NCBI GenBank assembly: GCA_964395765.1
Contig: CAYNCU010000130.1
Coordinates: 1-12,324 of the forward strand
Length of the DNA stretch: 12,324 bases
Direction: 5' to 3'
DNA from: DATDPY01 sp964395765
Lineage (GTDB): Bacteria > Bacteroidota > Bacteroidia > Cytophagales > Cyclobacteriaceae
The notes beneath the pieces are model-generated. The model was not told the DNA's origin. It ran no database searches and saw only the letters and a list, made by a program, of their open reading frames with translations. Positions 1 through 6,659 of this stretch are shown piece by piece. The stretch's first letter is position 1. Every line of letters starts with the position of its first letter. Both the position numbers and the translations under genes were made by a program.

Positions 1-27
1 TCGGGGTCCCCTGTCGGGAGACCCCGA
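1..27. repeat. GC-rich hairpin at the window edge
   Basis: Arms at 1-8 (TCGGGGTC) and 20-27 (GACCCCGA) are perfect 8-bp reverse complements. The 11-base loop contains a further CC/GG pairing, so the stem can be about 10 bp. There is no T-run after it on the + strand. It could be the end of a terminator or a REP-like palindrome belonging to a neighbour outside the window. The left boundary may be cut, so its full extent is unknown. Confidence 0.5.
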
Positions 28-100
28 TGGGGGAATTATAATCCACATTCTTCAAATAATGAATCATGTAAATCACATTCAACAAACATGTAAATGAGAA

Positions 101-208
101 GTGAATTCTTGATTTCACCTCGTTAGAAACACGTAGTCACGCCTTTTGGCTTGGCCATCCCTATGGGGACAGGGCTGAGCAGCGTCCTTTATTTAAAGGA
201 TATTTTTT
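101..208 (+). ncRNA. Candidate structured RNA, family not recognised
   Basis: The stretch has several local hairpin possibilities: GTGAA/TTCAC near its start, GCC-TTTT-GGC around 150-160, CCC-TAT-GGG around 170, and GGAC/GTCC around 176-187. It ends in a hairpin followed by six T residues (185-208). No coding frame with a plausible start crosses it. I could not match it to tRNA, SRP RNA, tmRNA, RNase P or a riboswitch class from memory. It may equally be the tail of a transcript that starts left of the window. The call rests only on the terminator-like end and local folding. Confidence 0.22.
185..208 (+). terminator. Rho-independent terminator-like hairpin
   Basis: TCCTTTA (185-191) and TAAAGGA (194-200) are perfect reverse complements around a two-base loop; a 6-bp stem with a four-base loop is sterically more likely. 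A run of six T residues follows at 203-208. The stem is AT-rich and therefore weak. No gene is seen upstream of it on the + strand, so it would end either an unrecognised small RNA or a transcript from outside the window. Confidence 0.4.
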
Positions 209-244
209 AATGAACAGAAACCTAACTGCAATGGCCACAAAGGA

Positions 245-319
245 TACACAATGTACACAATGTCGGATCCTATACATAAAACATAGTGTCCATTGTGCCA
301 ACATAGTGCACATTGTGGT
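245..319. repeat. CACWATG nonamer array, two forward and four inverted copies
   Basis: TACACAATG occurs twice in tandem (245-253, 254-262). Four inverted relatives follow: CATAGTGTC (282-290), CATTGTGCC (291-299), CATAGTGCA (302-310) and CATTGTGGT (311-319). The heptamer CATWGTG is invariant in the inverted set, and the forward pair carries its complement CACAATG. The block 247-263 can pair with either 281-297 or 301-317 (15 of 17 positions each), so two alternative hairpins are possible. It may be a binding-site cluster, a structured RNA element or simple repeat drift. Confidence 0.6.
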
Positions 320-391
320 TATGTTCCTGCACCTTAAATAACGGAAATGATTTAAATTGAATTTAACATGCTATTAAAAAGCCCGAACTTA

Positions 392-1504
392 TCAATCTTC
401 CCTCAATCCTTTTATAACCACATTCCCCGTCCCGTACGGGCTGCAGGGATAGGTAAATTCCTTGCTACTTTTTTTAGGGTCATTGATAACTTTATAAAAA
501 TTATCCAGGAATTTAATAGTGCTATGTTTGTATTTATCACTGATGTAGGTGCAGTTCTGGTAGATTTTGTAAATGTCCGGTTTCAACTTATTGTATAGAT
601 CAAAAGCCTCTTTAAATTCGTTCATGTCATCGATACAATATCCCCGGTAACGGCGTTCCCGAACCGAAGTCAATTTTAACTCCGGAGCCGGTTCGGCGTA
701 GGGGGCGTTGACGATTCCGGCATGATCGAAGTCATAGGGGACCGTAACAGGAGCTCCCGTGGTATCCGTATAAAGAAGTTTTATATTTTGCAGGTACCTG
801 ACCGACCAATCGGTGTTACCGATAAGGTATTCAAAAACTGCCATATTAAGAAAATCTTGCTTTTGCGTATTTTGCGGGAGAACCTTCTGCCGGTCGAGAG
901 ATATGGAATGATTCCTCTCCGCCATTTTATCTTCACTTTCCAGGAGCATACCGAACATCGGCCTGGTAGTCGTGTTTTTCACGGTGTCTTTAAAGGTTAT
1001 TTGAACCAGGCGATCCCTGAAACTTTTATCCGTTACCAGATTAAATATTTTATAAACCAGGTATTCTCTTACCACATATTGATCGCCCTGGCATGGCGTT
1101 ACGAGTTTTATTTTATCCTGGCCGTAAAAAACAGAGGACTGCGGCGTATTTTCCTGGTCAAAATTCAACCAGAGGGGAGGATATAAGCAGGTTCCTTTGG
1201 CCCGCCTGAAATGCCCCCTGGCTTTTACCCTGATTTGCATAGAATCTGCTTTATCGTTGTTTATGTACGACAATAACATAGAATGATATTGTGGATCGTC
1301 ACCGCGATCGGCCAGGGCTTCAGCTACATTTCCCGATAGGGTTATATCTATAATGGATTCATTTTCAAATAGTTGATCATTTGATAATAATGAATTAGTT
1401 GAATTGACATCCGGATTCGTTGATTGGGAATAAATGACCAGCGGGAAGCAAAGAAAGTTAATAATCAGGGCAAGGGTGATATTTAAAGCCCGGTTGAATT
1501 TCAT
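392..1504 (-). CDS. Exported CotH-kinase-like protein
   Basis: A 370-residue protein with an N-terminal hydrophobic leader (about residues 6-26, ending VIYSQ) that suggests Sec export. The body resembles the CotH fold, an atypical protein-kinase-like family first known from spore-coat protein H and common in Bacteroidota as secreted proteins. Fitting blocks in order are VKARGHFRR (93-101), YVVREYLVYKIF (143-154), GMLLESEDKMAER (185-197), FEYLIGNTDWSV (224-235) and VPYDFDHAGI (255-264). The last two resemble the N-x-DW and DFD positions used by CotH for nucleotide and metal binding. Substrate is unknown. The start ATG gives a normal leader. It lies 35 bp downstream of the GCPII-like peptidase gene on the same strand, so co-transcription is likely. 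The family call is from motif memory and not certain. Confidence 0.68.
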   Translation of the reverse strand: MKFNRALNITLALIINFLCFPLVIYSQSTNPDVNSTNSLLSNDQLFENESIIDITLSGNVAEALADRGDDPQYHSMLLSYINNDKADSMQIRVKARGHFRRAKGTCLYPPLWLNFDQENTPQSSVFYGQDKIKLVTPCQGDQYVVREYLVYKIFNLVTDKSFRDRLVQITFKDTVKNTTTRPMFGMLLESEDKMAERNHSISLDRQKVLPQNTQKQDFLNMAVFEYLIGNTDWSVRYLQNIKLLYTDTTGAPVTVPYDFDHAGIVNAPYAEPAPELKLTSVRERRYRGYCIDDMNEFKEAFDLYNKLKPDIYKIYQNCTYISDKYKHSTIKFLDNFYKVINDPKKSSKEFTYPCSPYGTGNVVIKGLRED

Positions 1505-1539
1505 ATAGATAGATTTAGGGCACCTGAGTAAACTTAAGA

Positions 1540-3747
1540 TTAATGCATTACAGATTCAACGATTTTCCCGATATAATCACTATAGCCGGTTATAGTTTTC
1601 GTCATTATATCGATCTGTTGCTGGGCTTTTTCCCATTGTTCTTCTTCAATAGCCTCCCGGATTCCCGGCATGGTCTTAACGCCGTAACCGGTATATAAAC
1701 CCGGGGCATACAATTCATGTTTAAACCACGGCCGGCCGGGTAGACCGGGATCGTAAATCAGGTATCTTTCCGATTTGAAAACCATTTGATTGTACCGATC
1801 TCTCTGATCCTGCGTCAATGAATCGAATCTAATCTTACTCCATGATTCTACAACACTATGTAAATTGATAACAGCATTCTGAAGATAGGCGAAATTAAGG
1901 TAGGGGACTTCCTCTTTTTTTTCAGGTGAATGATATTCTTTCTCAGGATCGGCAGCAAGGTTGTACATATTATTTTGCAATAGATAATTGATCTCCTTGT
2001 TCTCTTTTCTTTCCGTATCACAGAGTTTGGTCAGTTCCTTAACATAAGAGGTTATAGCTGTATCCATATCCACGAAATTGAAGGGCAGGATATCGGCATT
2101 GGCCATTCTGAGAATAATATGACCGTCGGTTTTGGCGAGCGCAGCTTCATAATGAAATCCGGGATCTTTAAAATGTGTGTAATTGTAATAAGTGTCATAA
2201 ATAGAATGATATTCGCCCCAATCTTCCTCACCCCCGTAGTTCAGGTTCAGGGAAGAAATCCCGAGATGCTGAAGGAAGGGAGTATAATCGGAACCGGAAC
2301 CCAGTGCATCGATCCGGTAACCTTTATATTTCTCCTTGCCGTTTTTAACCATTTCATATGCTTTCAACCGGCCATAAACCGTTACGTTTTTTTCAGGATC
2401 GATTACAGATTTCGCCACGGAAGCCATGAAGGTATTTAAGCTATGCGAACCACCGGTAAATAAAAATCCGCGTTCGTTTGAATCCGTGTTAATATACACC
2501 ACGGCCTTGTCTTTCAATTCGTCCGCATGGCCCTCCACCCATTCCGTGGAACCGATCAGTCCCGGCTCTTCCCCATCCCAGGCGCAGAATACAACAGTTC
2601 GTGCAGGGGCATTCCCTTCCTTAGCCAGTTCCGCGGTGATCCTGGCTTCTTCGAGTAAGGAAGAAGTGCCACTCAACGGGTCATTGGCCCCGTTCACCCA
2701 TGCATCGAAATGATTACCCCTGATAATCCACTGATCCGGGTATTTGCTTCCTCTTAATGTCGCAATAATATCATAAGCCGGCTTTATGTCCCAGTTGAAC
2801 TGCAGGTTCAACTTCACTTTAGCCGGGCCGGGTCCGACATGATAGGTGATCGGCAGGGCACCGCGCCAGGATTCGGGACAAACTTGTCCTGACAGTGCTG
2901 ATAATAACGGTAGGGCATCATGCCAGGAGATTGGCATTACGGGGATCTTTACCAGCGTTTCAGCCTGAGAACGATCCAGTCGTTTTGCATTTTTTGTCGC
3001 TGCATAACCGGGTGTCAACGGATCGCCGGGATAAACCGGCATATCCATGACCGAGCCCCGTTGTACTCCCATAGAATCGCGGTTGGAGCCGTGAGGATAT
3101 ACATTCCCCTGGAAATAACCGTCATCGCGGGGATCGGAATAGATGATGCAGCCGATGGCGCCGTGTTCTGCCGCCAGTTTGGGTTTAATTCCCCTCCATG
3201 AACCCAGGTACCGGGCAATGACGATCTTACCCTTCACATCTACCCCCATACGTTTCAAATCTTCATAGTCTTTTTTTACACCATAGTTTACATAAACCAG
3301 TTCCCCTTCGACATTTCCATCTGCTGAATAGGCGTTATAGGTCGGCAATTGTTCGGAAACCTGGCTGGTGGTAGGATCGACTTTTACACTTGGTTCGGCA
3401 AGGGCCGGTTTATAAATAGTAGGGGCCACCATTTCCAGTTGCCGTACTTTCGGGGTCGGAAAAAGAACATAATAGGTATCGACTTTAACTTCATAACCCC
3501 AGGATTTGAATTTATCCGCAATGAAACCGGCAATTTTCTGATCGTAGGGCGAGCCCAGGTGGTGGGGGCGGGCCGACATGAATTTCATCCAGTCGTCAAT
3601 GTCGGAAGGATTTACTTTCTGATCATATTTTTGTTCGAGTGCTTTTTCAGTTTGAGTAGTGGTCTGGTCAAAGCCCGGAATTGTTTCCTGGGAATAGGAC
3701 TGATGAAAAATCAGGGTAAAGGAGATGAGCCAAAGATATTTTTTCAT
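1540..3747 (-). CDS. Exported M28 metallopeptidase, glutamate carboxypeptidase II-like
   Basis: A 735-residue protein with a Sec leader (1-20, ending SYSQ). It has the three-part layout of glutamate carboxypeptidase II/transferrin-receptor-like proteins: a peptidase domain interrupted by a protease-associated (PA) domain (about 100-320) and a C-terminal dimerisation domain (about 570-730, with DPGLPGRPWFKHELYAPG at 666-683). The five zinc ligands of M28B can be placed: His346 (RGNHFDAW), Asp356 (GANDPLSG), Glu393/394 (DGEEPGL; catalytic Glu and ligand), Asp422 (NTDS) and His514 (EYHS). Spacing of the first four matches the human enzyme. It should cleave C-terminal residues or dipeptides outside the cytoplasm. 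Residues that hold the terminal glutamate in human GCPII appear changed, so glutamate specificity is not expected. It is probably co-transcribed with the CotH-like gene. Confidence 0.9.
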   Translation of the reverse strand: MKKYLWLISFTLIFHQSYSQETIPGFDQTTTQTEKALEQKYDQKVNPSDIDDWMKFMSARPHHLGSPYDQKIAGFIADKFKSWGYEVKVDTYYVLFPTPKVRQLEMVAPTIYKPALAEPSVKVDPTTSQVSEQLPTYNAYSADGNVEGELVYVNYGVKKDYEDLKRMGVDVKGKIVIARYLGSWRGIKPKLAAEHGAIGCIIYSDPRDDGYFQGNVYPHGSNRDSMGVQRGSVMDMPVYPGDPLTPGYAATKNAKRLDRSQAETLVKIPVMPISWHDALPLLSALSGQVCPESWRGALPITYHVGPGPAKVKLNLQFNWDIKPAYDIIATLRGSKYPDQWIIRGNHFDAWVNGANDPLSGTSSLLEEARITAELAKEGNAPARTVVFCAWDGEEPGLIGSTEWVEGHADELKDKAVVYINTDSNERGFLFTGGSHSLNTFMASVAKSVIDPEKNVTVYGRLKAYEMVKNGKEKYKGYRIDALGSGSDYTPFLQHLGISSLNLNYGGEEDWGEYHSIYDTYYNYTHFKDPGFHYEAALAKTDGHIILRMANADILPFNFVDMDTAITSYVKELTKLCDTERKENKEINYLLQNNMYNLAADPEKEYHSPEKKEEVPYLNFAYLQNAVINLHSVVESWSKIRFDSLTQDQRDRYNQMVFKSERYLIYDPGLPGRPWFKHELYAPGLYTGYGVKTMPGIREAIEEEQWEKAQQQIDIMTKTITGYSDYIGKIVESVMH

Positions 3748-3792
3748 TGCGTAAAAAGTTGGATTTCGAAATTTATAATTAATATAAATATT

Positions 3793-3844
3793 TCCCGCAG
3801 ATATCCGCTGATATTTTCTGCGTCAATCTGCGCTATCAGCGGGA
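3793..3844. repeat. Palindromic TCTGCG/ATCAGCGGGA repeat, REP-like
   Basis: TCCCGCAGATA (3793-3803) and TATCAGCGGGA (3834-3844) are reverse complements with one mismatch. Between them lie CCGCTGATA, TCTGCG and ATCTGCG. Repeats of this wording (CTGCG and CAGCGGGA units) are, as I recall, scattered between genes in many Bacteroidota. It fills most of the 120-bp gap between the oxidoreductase and peptidase genes. Function could be a folded mRNA element between the two genes, or none. Confidence 0.5.
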
Positions 3845-3867
3845 GGTATTGAATTCCGGCTTTAGAT

Positions 3868-5181
3868 TTATAAAACTTTTGTTTTGCCCGGAACATCCAC
3901 TGGATAATTTCCGTCCGGACCGGGTTCAACAGGAGTTTTTGCATCCCAGCTGTACTCGGCAGGAGTAATTACCCGGGTGGACTGAAGTGCTTCACCCAGC
4001 TTTAATTCCCTGCCCGAGTGAATGGCCATTCTTCCCATGATGGTGGTCAAGGTGCTCTTCGCCCCGTATTCGGTATTATTGATATGTTTCCCGTTCATCA
4101 AGGCATCAAAAAATACCTGGTGTTCCACTTCGTATTCGTTGGGATCATTCTGATCCCTGTAATTCCAGGTAACGTTTCCGTCGAGGTCCATGATCCTGTT
4201 GTTCTCATTGGCCATTCCCGTGGTACCGAGGATATCAAAGCCCATACGACCCCAGCAGTGATCCTCGGTTGCCCCGGTGACATGCATTTTGACCCCATTA
4301 GCGTATTTGAATTCCGCATAATGGTGGTCATAGGTATGACCCTGGTTGGGACCTTCAAAGGTTATCCGGCCGCCCAGGCCTTTCACCGAAACCGGGAAAT
4401 CCTTCATCATCCAGTTCATGACATCCATCTGGTGGATAGTTTGACCCGCTAATTGTCCTCCCCAGAGCCAGGTAAAGTACCGCCAATTCCTGAGCTGGTA
4501 CTCCATCTCCGTCCATTCCTTCTGGCGCTCATGGATCACGGGAGCCCCGACATTAAAATACACATCGATCGACTGTATCCTGCCGATGGCACCGTCCCAA
4601 ATTTTATTCAGGAGCAATTGATAAGATTTTTTATAACGCATTTGCAGACCCACGACTACATTCAGGTTTTTCTTGTCAGCCAGTTGTCCTGTCTGAATGA
4701 TCTTTTGATATCCAGGGACATCGACGGCAAGTGGTTTTTCCATGAATACATGTTTATTGGCATTGATAGCGGCTTCGAAGTGTATAGGACGGAAAGGAGG
4801 GGGAGTGGCGAGCAGCACTGCATCGCATTTATCGATCACTTTCCGGTAGGCGTCAAATCCTACGAACTTATTTTCTTCCGGAACAATGACCTGATCCTTT
4901 TTCTCGCTTTGCTTAAGGTTCAGCAGGCTTTTATCGAGCTGGTCCCTGAAGGTATCGCCCATGGCCACGAGCGAGATGGCATCGGAAGCCATCAAGGCCT
5001 GCAGGGCGGCCCCGGTTCCGCGATCACCGCATCCTACCAAACCAATATTGATCTTGTTTGATGCCAATGAGGAAGCTCGGATAACCGTCGGGTAATTGGC
5101 CAGGATCGTTCCCCCCATCATAGCCAAAGAAGTTTGTTTAATAAATTCACGTCGGCCCGGCTGTTTTATTCTTTTTATCAT
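3868..5181 (-). CDS. Tat-exported Gfo/Idh/MocA family oxidoreductase
   Basis: A 437-residue protein with a twin-arginine leader (Arg10-Arg11 in GRREFIKQ, then a hydrophobic stretch to about 36), so it should be exported folded with its cofactor. The Rossmann fold starts at INIGLVGCGDRG (44-55), the NAD(P) loop. EKPLAVDV (148-155) contains the family's conserved Glu-Lys-Pro with the catalytic-site lysine. The C-terminal half is the alpha/beta substrate domain, with GQTIHQMDVMNW (246-257) providing the usual His/Asp pair. These enzymes oxidise or reduce sugar or cyclitol hydroxyls. The exported branch is common in Bacteroidota and Planctomycetes and its substrates are mostly unknown. The 415-bp gap upstream suggests its own promoter. 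The 120-bp gap to the next gene leaves co-transcription open. Confidence 0.88.
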   Translation of the reverse strand: MIKRIKQPGRREFIKQTSLAMMGGTILANYPTVIRASSLASNKINIGLVGCGDRGTGAALQALMASDAISLVAMGDTFRDQLDKSLLNLKQSEKKDQVIVPEENKFVGFDAYRKVIDKCDAVLLATPPPFRPIHFEAAINANKHVFMEKPLAVDVPGYQKIIQTGQLADKKNLNVVVGLQMRYKKSYQLLLNKIWDGAIGRIQSIDVYFNVGAPVIHERQKEWTEMEYQLRNWRYFTWLWGGQLAGQTIHQMDVMNWMMKDFPVSVKGLGGRITFEGPNQGHTYDHHYAEFKYANGVKMHVTGATEDHCWGRMGFDILGTTGMANENNRIMDLDGNVTWNYRDQNDPNEYEVEHQVFFDALMNGKHINNTEYGAKSTLTTIMGRMAIHSGRELKLGEALQSTRVITPAEYSWDAKTPVEPGPDGNYPVDVPGKTKVL

Positions 5182-5596
5182 GATTGGAAAAAATTAACTA
5201 TTCAACAGTAAAAAAGGTCATTAAAATAAAGGAATGAAAATAATCAATTTAAGATACAGATATATCAATTCATTGAATTTTAAGATCCTGCCTGCGACTT
5301 TTTTATTCATTGGTTATCCATCGGGTTTGTGAACATTTGATGCGGTGATAAACCAAGGTTTATTATCGGGATCTATTAATTTCAGACCAATAAGCTTGTT
5401 AAGGATAATCTATTTTTGTACCTTAATTAAGGTAGGGCGGAAGAGACAGAGATTTTTAATAAAAAATTATTCGGTTAAAATGAAAAACTATTTTTTGCTT
5501 TAATCGGACATCTGCTTCTCAACTGATTTCAAAATAACAGCATATTTAATCAATCGCGTAAACTGCGTCGTTCCATTTTTGACCTGAAATTTTAAT
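5182..5596. other. 415-bp AT-rich intergenic region
   Basis: No gene is seen. The region lies between two minus-strand genes. It carries a promoter-like TATTTTTG at 5411-5418 on the + strand directly followed by a 16-bp perfect palindrome (5419-5434). A tiny + strand frame at 5480-5503 (MKNYFLL then stop) resembles the first residues of a leader but is far too short to support. I found no convincing promoter for the Gfo/Idh/MocA gene on the minus strand. Confidence 0.5.
5419..5434. promoter_or_regulatory. 16-bp perfect palindrome, possible operator
   Basis: TACCTTAATTAAGGTA is exactly self-complementary over 16 bases. It begins one base after TATTTTTG (5411-5418), which matches the Bacteroidota -7 consensus TAnnTTTG on the + strand, so a start site would fall inside the palindrome. 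There is no TTG at the usual distance upstream, and no gene downstream on that strand. It may be a dimeric regulator site for the flanking minus-strand gene, or chance in AT-rich DNA. Confidence 0.35.
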
Positions 5597-6169
5597 TCAT
5601 GTCAAGTGGACCAGGAAATGACAGGTTTGTCCGCCCCGTCTCAGTGACTCAAGTACCTCCACTTTTATAGGCCTGCCCAGGGCGGTTTCAAAAATGGTCT
5701 GGTGCGTGGCCTTGGTACACTCACAATGCAAATCCCCGGGCTTCGCAGGTTTGAATCTCGCCGCAGGGCAATAACATTGGGAAGATTTCTCGCCGTAACG
5801 GATATGCACGGTATCGCCATCACGCCAGATCTCAAAGTTCTTTTTGTACGCCTCGATCAGTTTATCCACATCGCCTTTGCCTTCTTCCGCAATATCCTGT
5901 TTGAATTTATATCGGTTGAAACACCCTTTCCCGCAGCCTTCATACATCTTTATCCGCGTATTCAGATCCAGTTCATTATCCATGGTTGCCAGGAGGTCGG
6001 ATAGCCAGTTCTCGACAAACTGCATTTCACCTTTGACTTTATCGAGGTCGTCATCCGGCAATTTTCGTGGTTCGGCGTGCAATAAATTGCGCTGGGCGCC
6101 GGGAAATAAAAAAGCGCAGGAACACAAACCCAGCTTCAGGCTCGTTTCCAGGTATTCTTTGCGGTTCAT
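5597..6169 (-). CDS. Cysteine-rich protein with V4R/ATC-hydrolase-like tail
   Basis: A 190-residue protein I do not recognise with certainty. The N-terminus (NRKEYLETSLKLG then a hydrophobic run) looks like a Tat leader in which the second arginine is lysine; the LCSC at 15-18 could also be an imperfect lipobox. Nine cysteines are visible (16, 18, 79, 83, 132, 134, 149, 151, 183), including CGKGC (79-83), CYC (132-134) and CEC (149-151), which suggests a metal or Fe-S site. The last part (about 168-188), IKVEVLESLRRGGQTCHFLV, resembles the end of V4R hydrocarbon-binding and L-2-amino-thiazoline-4-carboxylate-hydrolase-like (DUF6144-type) proteins. Gaps of over 400 bp on both sides suggest it is a single-gene unit. 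The coding call is firm because the cysteine pattern is ordered; the function is open. Confidence 0.78.
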   Translation of the reverse strand: MNRKEYLETSLKLGLCSCAFLFPGAQRNLLHAEPRKLPDDDLDKVKGEMQFVENWLSDLLATMDNELDLNTRIKMYEGCGKGCFNRYKFKQDIAEEGKGDVDKLIEAYKKNFEIWRDGDTVHIRYGEKSSQCYCPAARFKPAKPGDLHCECTKATHQTIFETALGRPIKVEVLESLRRGGQTCHFLVHLT

Positions 6170-6293
6170 ATAGAATATTGGGTTGTTAAAAAATGACTTT
6201 GAGTATAATGAGATGAAAAAGTTTAATCCTGTTTACGGGGAATTGGAATAAAAAGATTTTGTAATAAACAAAAATTTTATAAATGATTTAGAT

Positions 6294-6328
6294 CCGGTTT
6301 CCGGTTGCCGGCGGCTGGTTATCGGTCA
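6294..6328. repeat. Degenerate heptamer array CCGGTTT
   Basis: Five consecutive 7-base units can be read: CCGGTTT, CCGGTTG, CCGGCGG, CTGGTTA and TCGGTCA. Similarity decays from left to right. The end overlaps the left arm of the TCAGTTCC inverted repeat. Confidence 0.5.
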
Positions 6329-6447
6329 GTTCCGTTATTTATATTTAGGGGGAACTGATAATGTCAATTTCTGATTACAAGTAGTCGCAGGTTACAGATT
6401 CTGACCCGGGAAATAAATAGGGGTCTTTCATGTGTAACGAAATCATG

Positions 6448-6468
6448 ACTGTTTACTGTTTACTGTTA
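6448..6468. repeat. Heptamer array ACTGTTT, three copies
   Basis: ACTGTTT, ACTGTTT and ACTGTTA stand in direct tandem, followed by a looser ATTCTGT. It starts just after AACGAAATC (6436-6444), a word that recurs inside the palindrome at 6506-6514 and inverted at 6609-6616. Confidence 0.55.
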
Positions 6469-6513
6469 ATTCTGTTCCCCGTAAGAATTTCATACCCGAT
6501 TTCGAAACGAAAT

Positions 6514-6576
6514 CCTCCAACCTCCGACCTCCGACCTCTGACCTCCGACCTCCGACCTCTGACATCCTACCTCTAT
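6514..6576. repeat. Heptamer array CCTCCGA with 21-base higher-order unit
   Basis: Nine 7-base units run without gaps: CCTCCAA, then CCTCCGA, CCTCCGA, CCTCTGA twice over (6521-6541 and 6542-6562 are identical 21-mers), then CATCCTA and CCTCTAT. The exact 21-base duplication shows recent expansion by slippage or unequal exchange on top of the 7-base unit. Confidence 0.8.
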
Positions 6577-6659
6577 CTACCTTCCGCCCCTCCAGGTAAT
6601 TTCAAACTATTTCGTTACGCGGATCTTTCATCCTCGATCTGCAATAACAACAGGATCTT

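Larger units (their letters stand above)
28..391. other. Gene-free stretch rich in repeats and structure
   Basis: No convincing coding sequence is seen here. It lies downstream of the stop of the minus-strand CotH-like gene. It holds a compact segment at about 101-184 with several short self-complementary pieces, a terminator-like hairpin at 185-208 reading on the + strand, and a six-copy nonamer array at 245-319. An AT-only near-palindrome (TTAAATTGAATTTAA) sits at about 351-365. I see no clear rho-independent terminator for the minus-strand gene ending at 392. Confidence 0.6.
6170..6659. other. 490-bp intergenic region of assorted short tandem repeats
   Basis: No gene is supported. The region contains three separate heptamer tandem arrays (6294-6328, 6448-6468, 6514-6576), an 8-bp inverted repeat TCAGTTCC/GGAACTGA (6326-6333, 6351-6358), and a palindrome GATTTCG-AAA-CGAAATC (6498-6514). 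A + strand reading frame across the last array gives a repetitive PLTSDLR peptide and is an artefact of the repeat. No strong terminator for the OsmC-like gene ending at 6660 is seen. Confidence 0.6.

Noticed and set aside
1..27. Transposon inverted-repeat end
   Set aside because: It folds on itself within 27 bases and no transposase or matching distant copy is in the window.
245..319. CRISPR array
   Set aside because: Units are 9 bases, partly inverted and without spacers of regular length; there are no cas genes.
3744..3944. 66-codon minus-strand frame between the peptidase and oxidoreductase genes
   Set aside because: It overlaps the end of the oxidoreductase in another frame and reads through the palindromic repeat.
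4453..5061. 202-codon + strand frame opposite the Gfo/Idh/MocA gene
   Set aside because: It lies entirely within a well-supported gene on the other strand and shows no domain features; it is a shadow of codon bias.
5480..5503. Tiny + strand frame MKNYFLL
   Set aside because: It resembles the start of a leader but stops after seven codons, and no downstream coding continuation was seen.
6326..6358. TCAGTTCC/GGAACTGA hairpin as terminator of the OsmC-like gene
   Set aside because: It lies about 300 bp past the stop, has a 17-base loop and no T-run in either direction.
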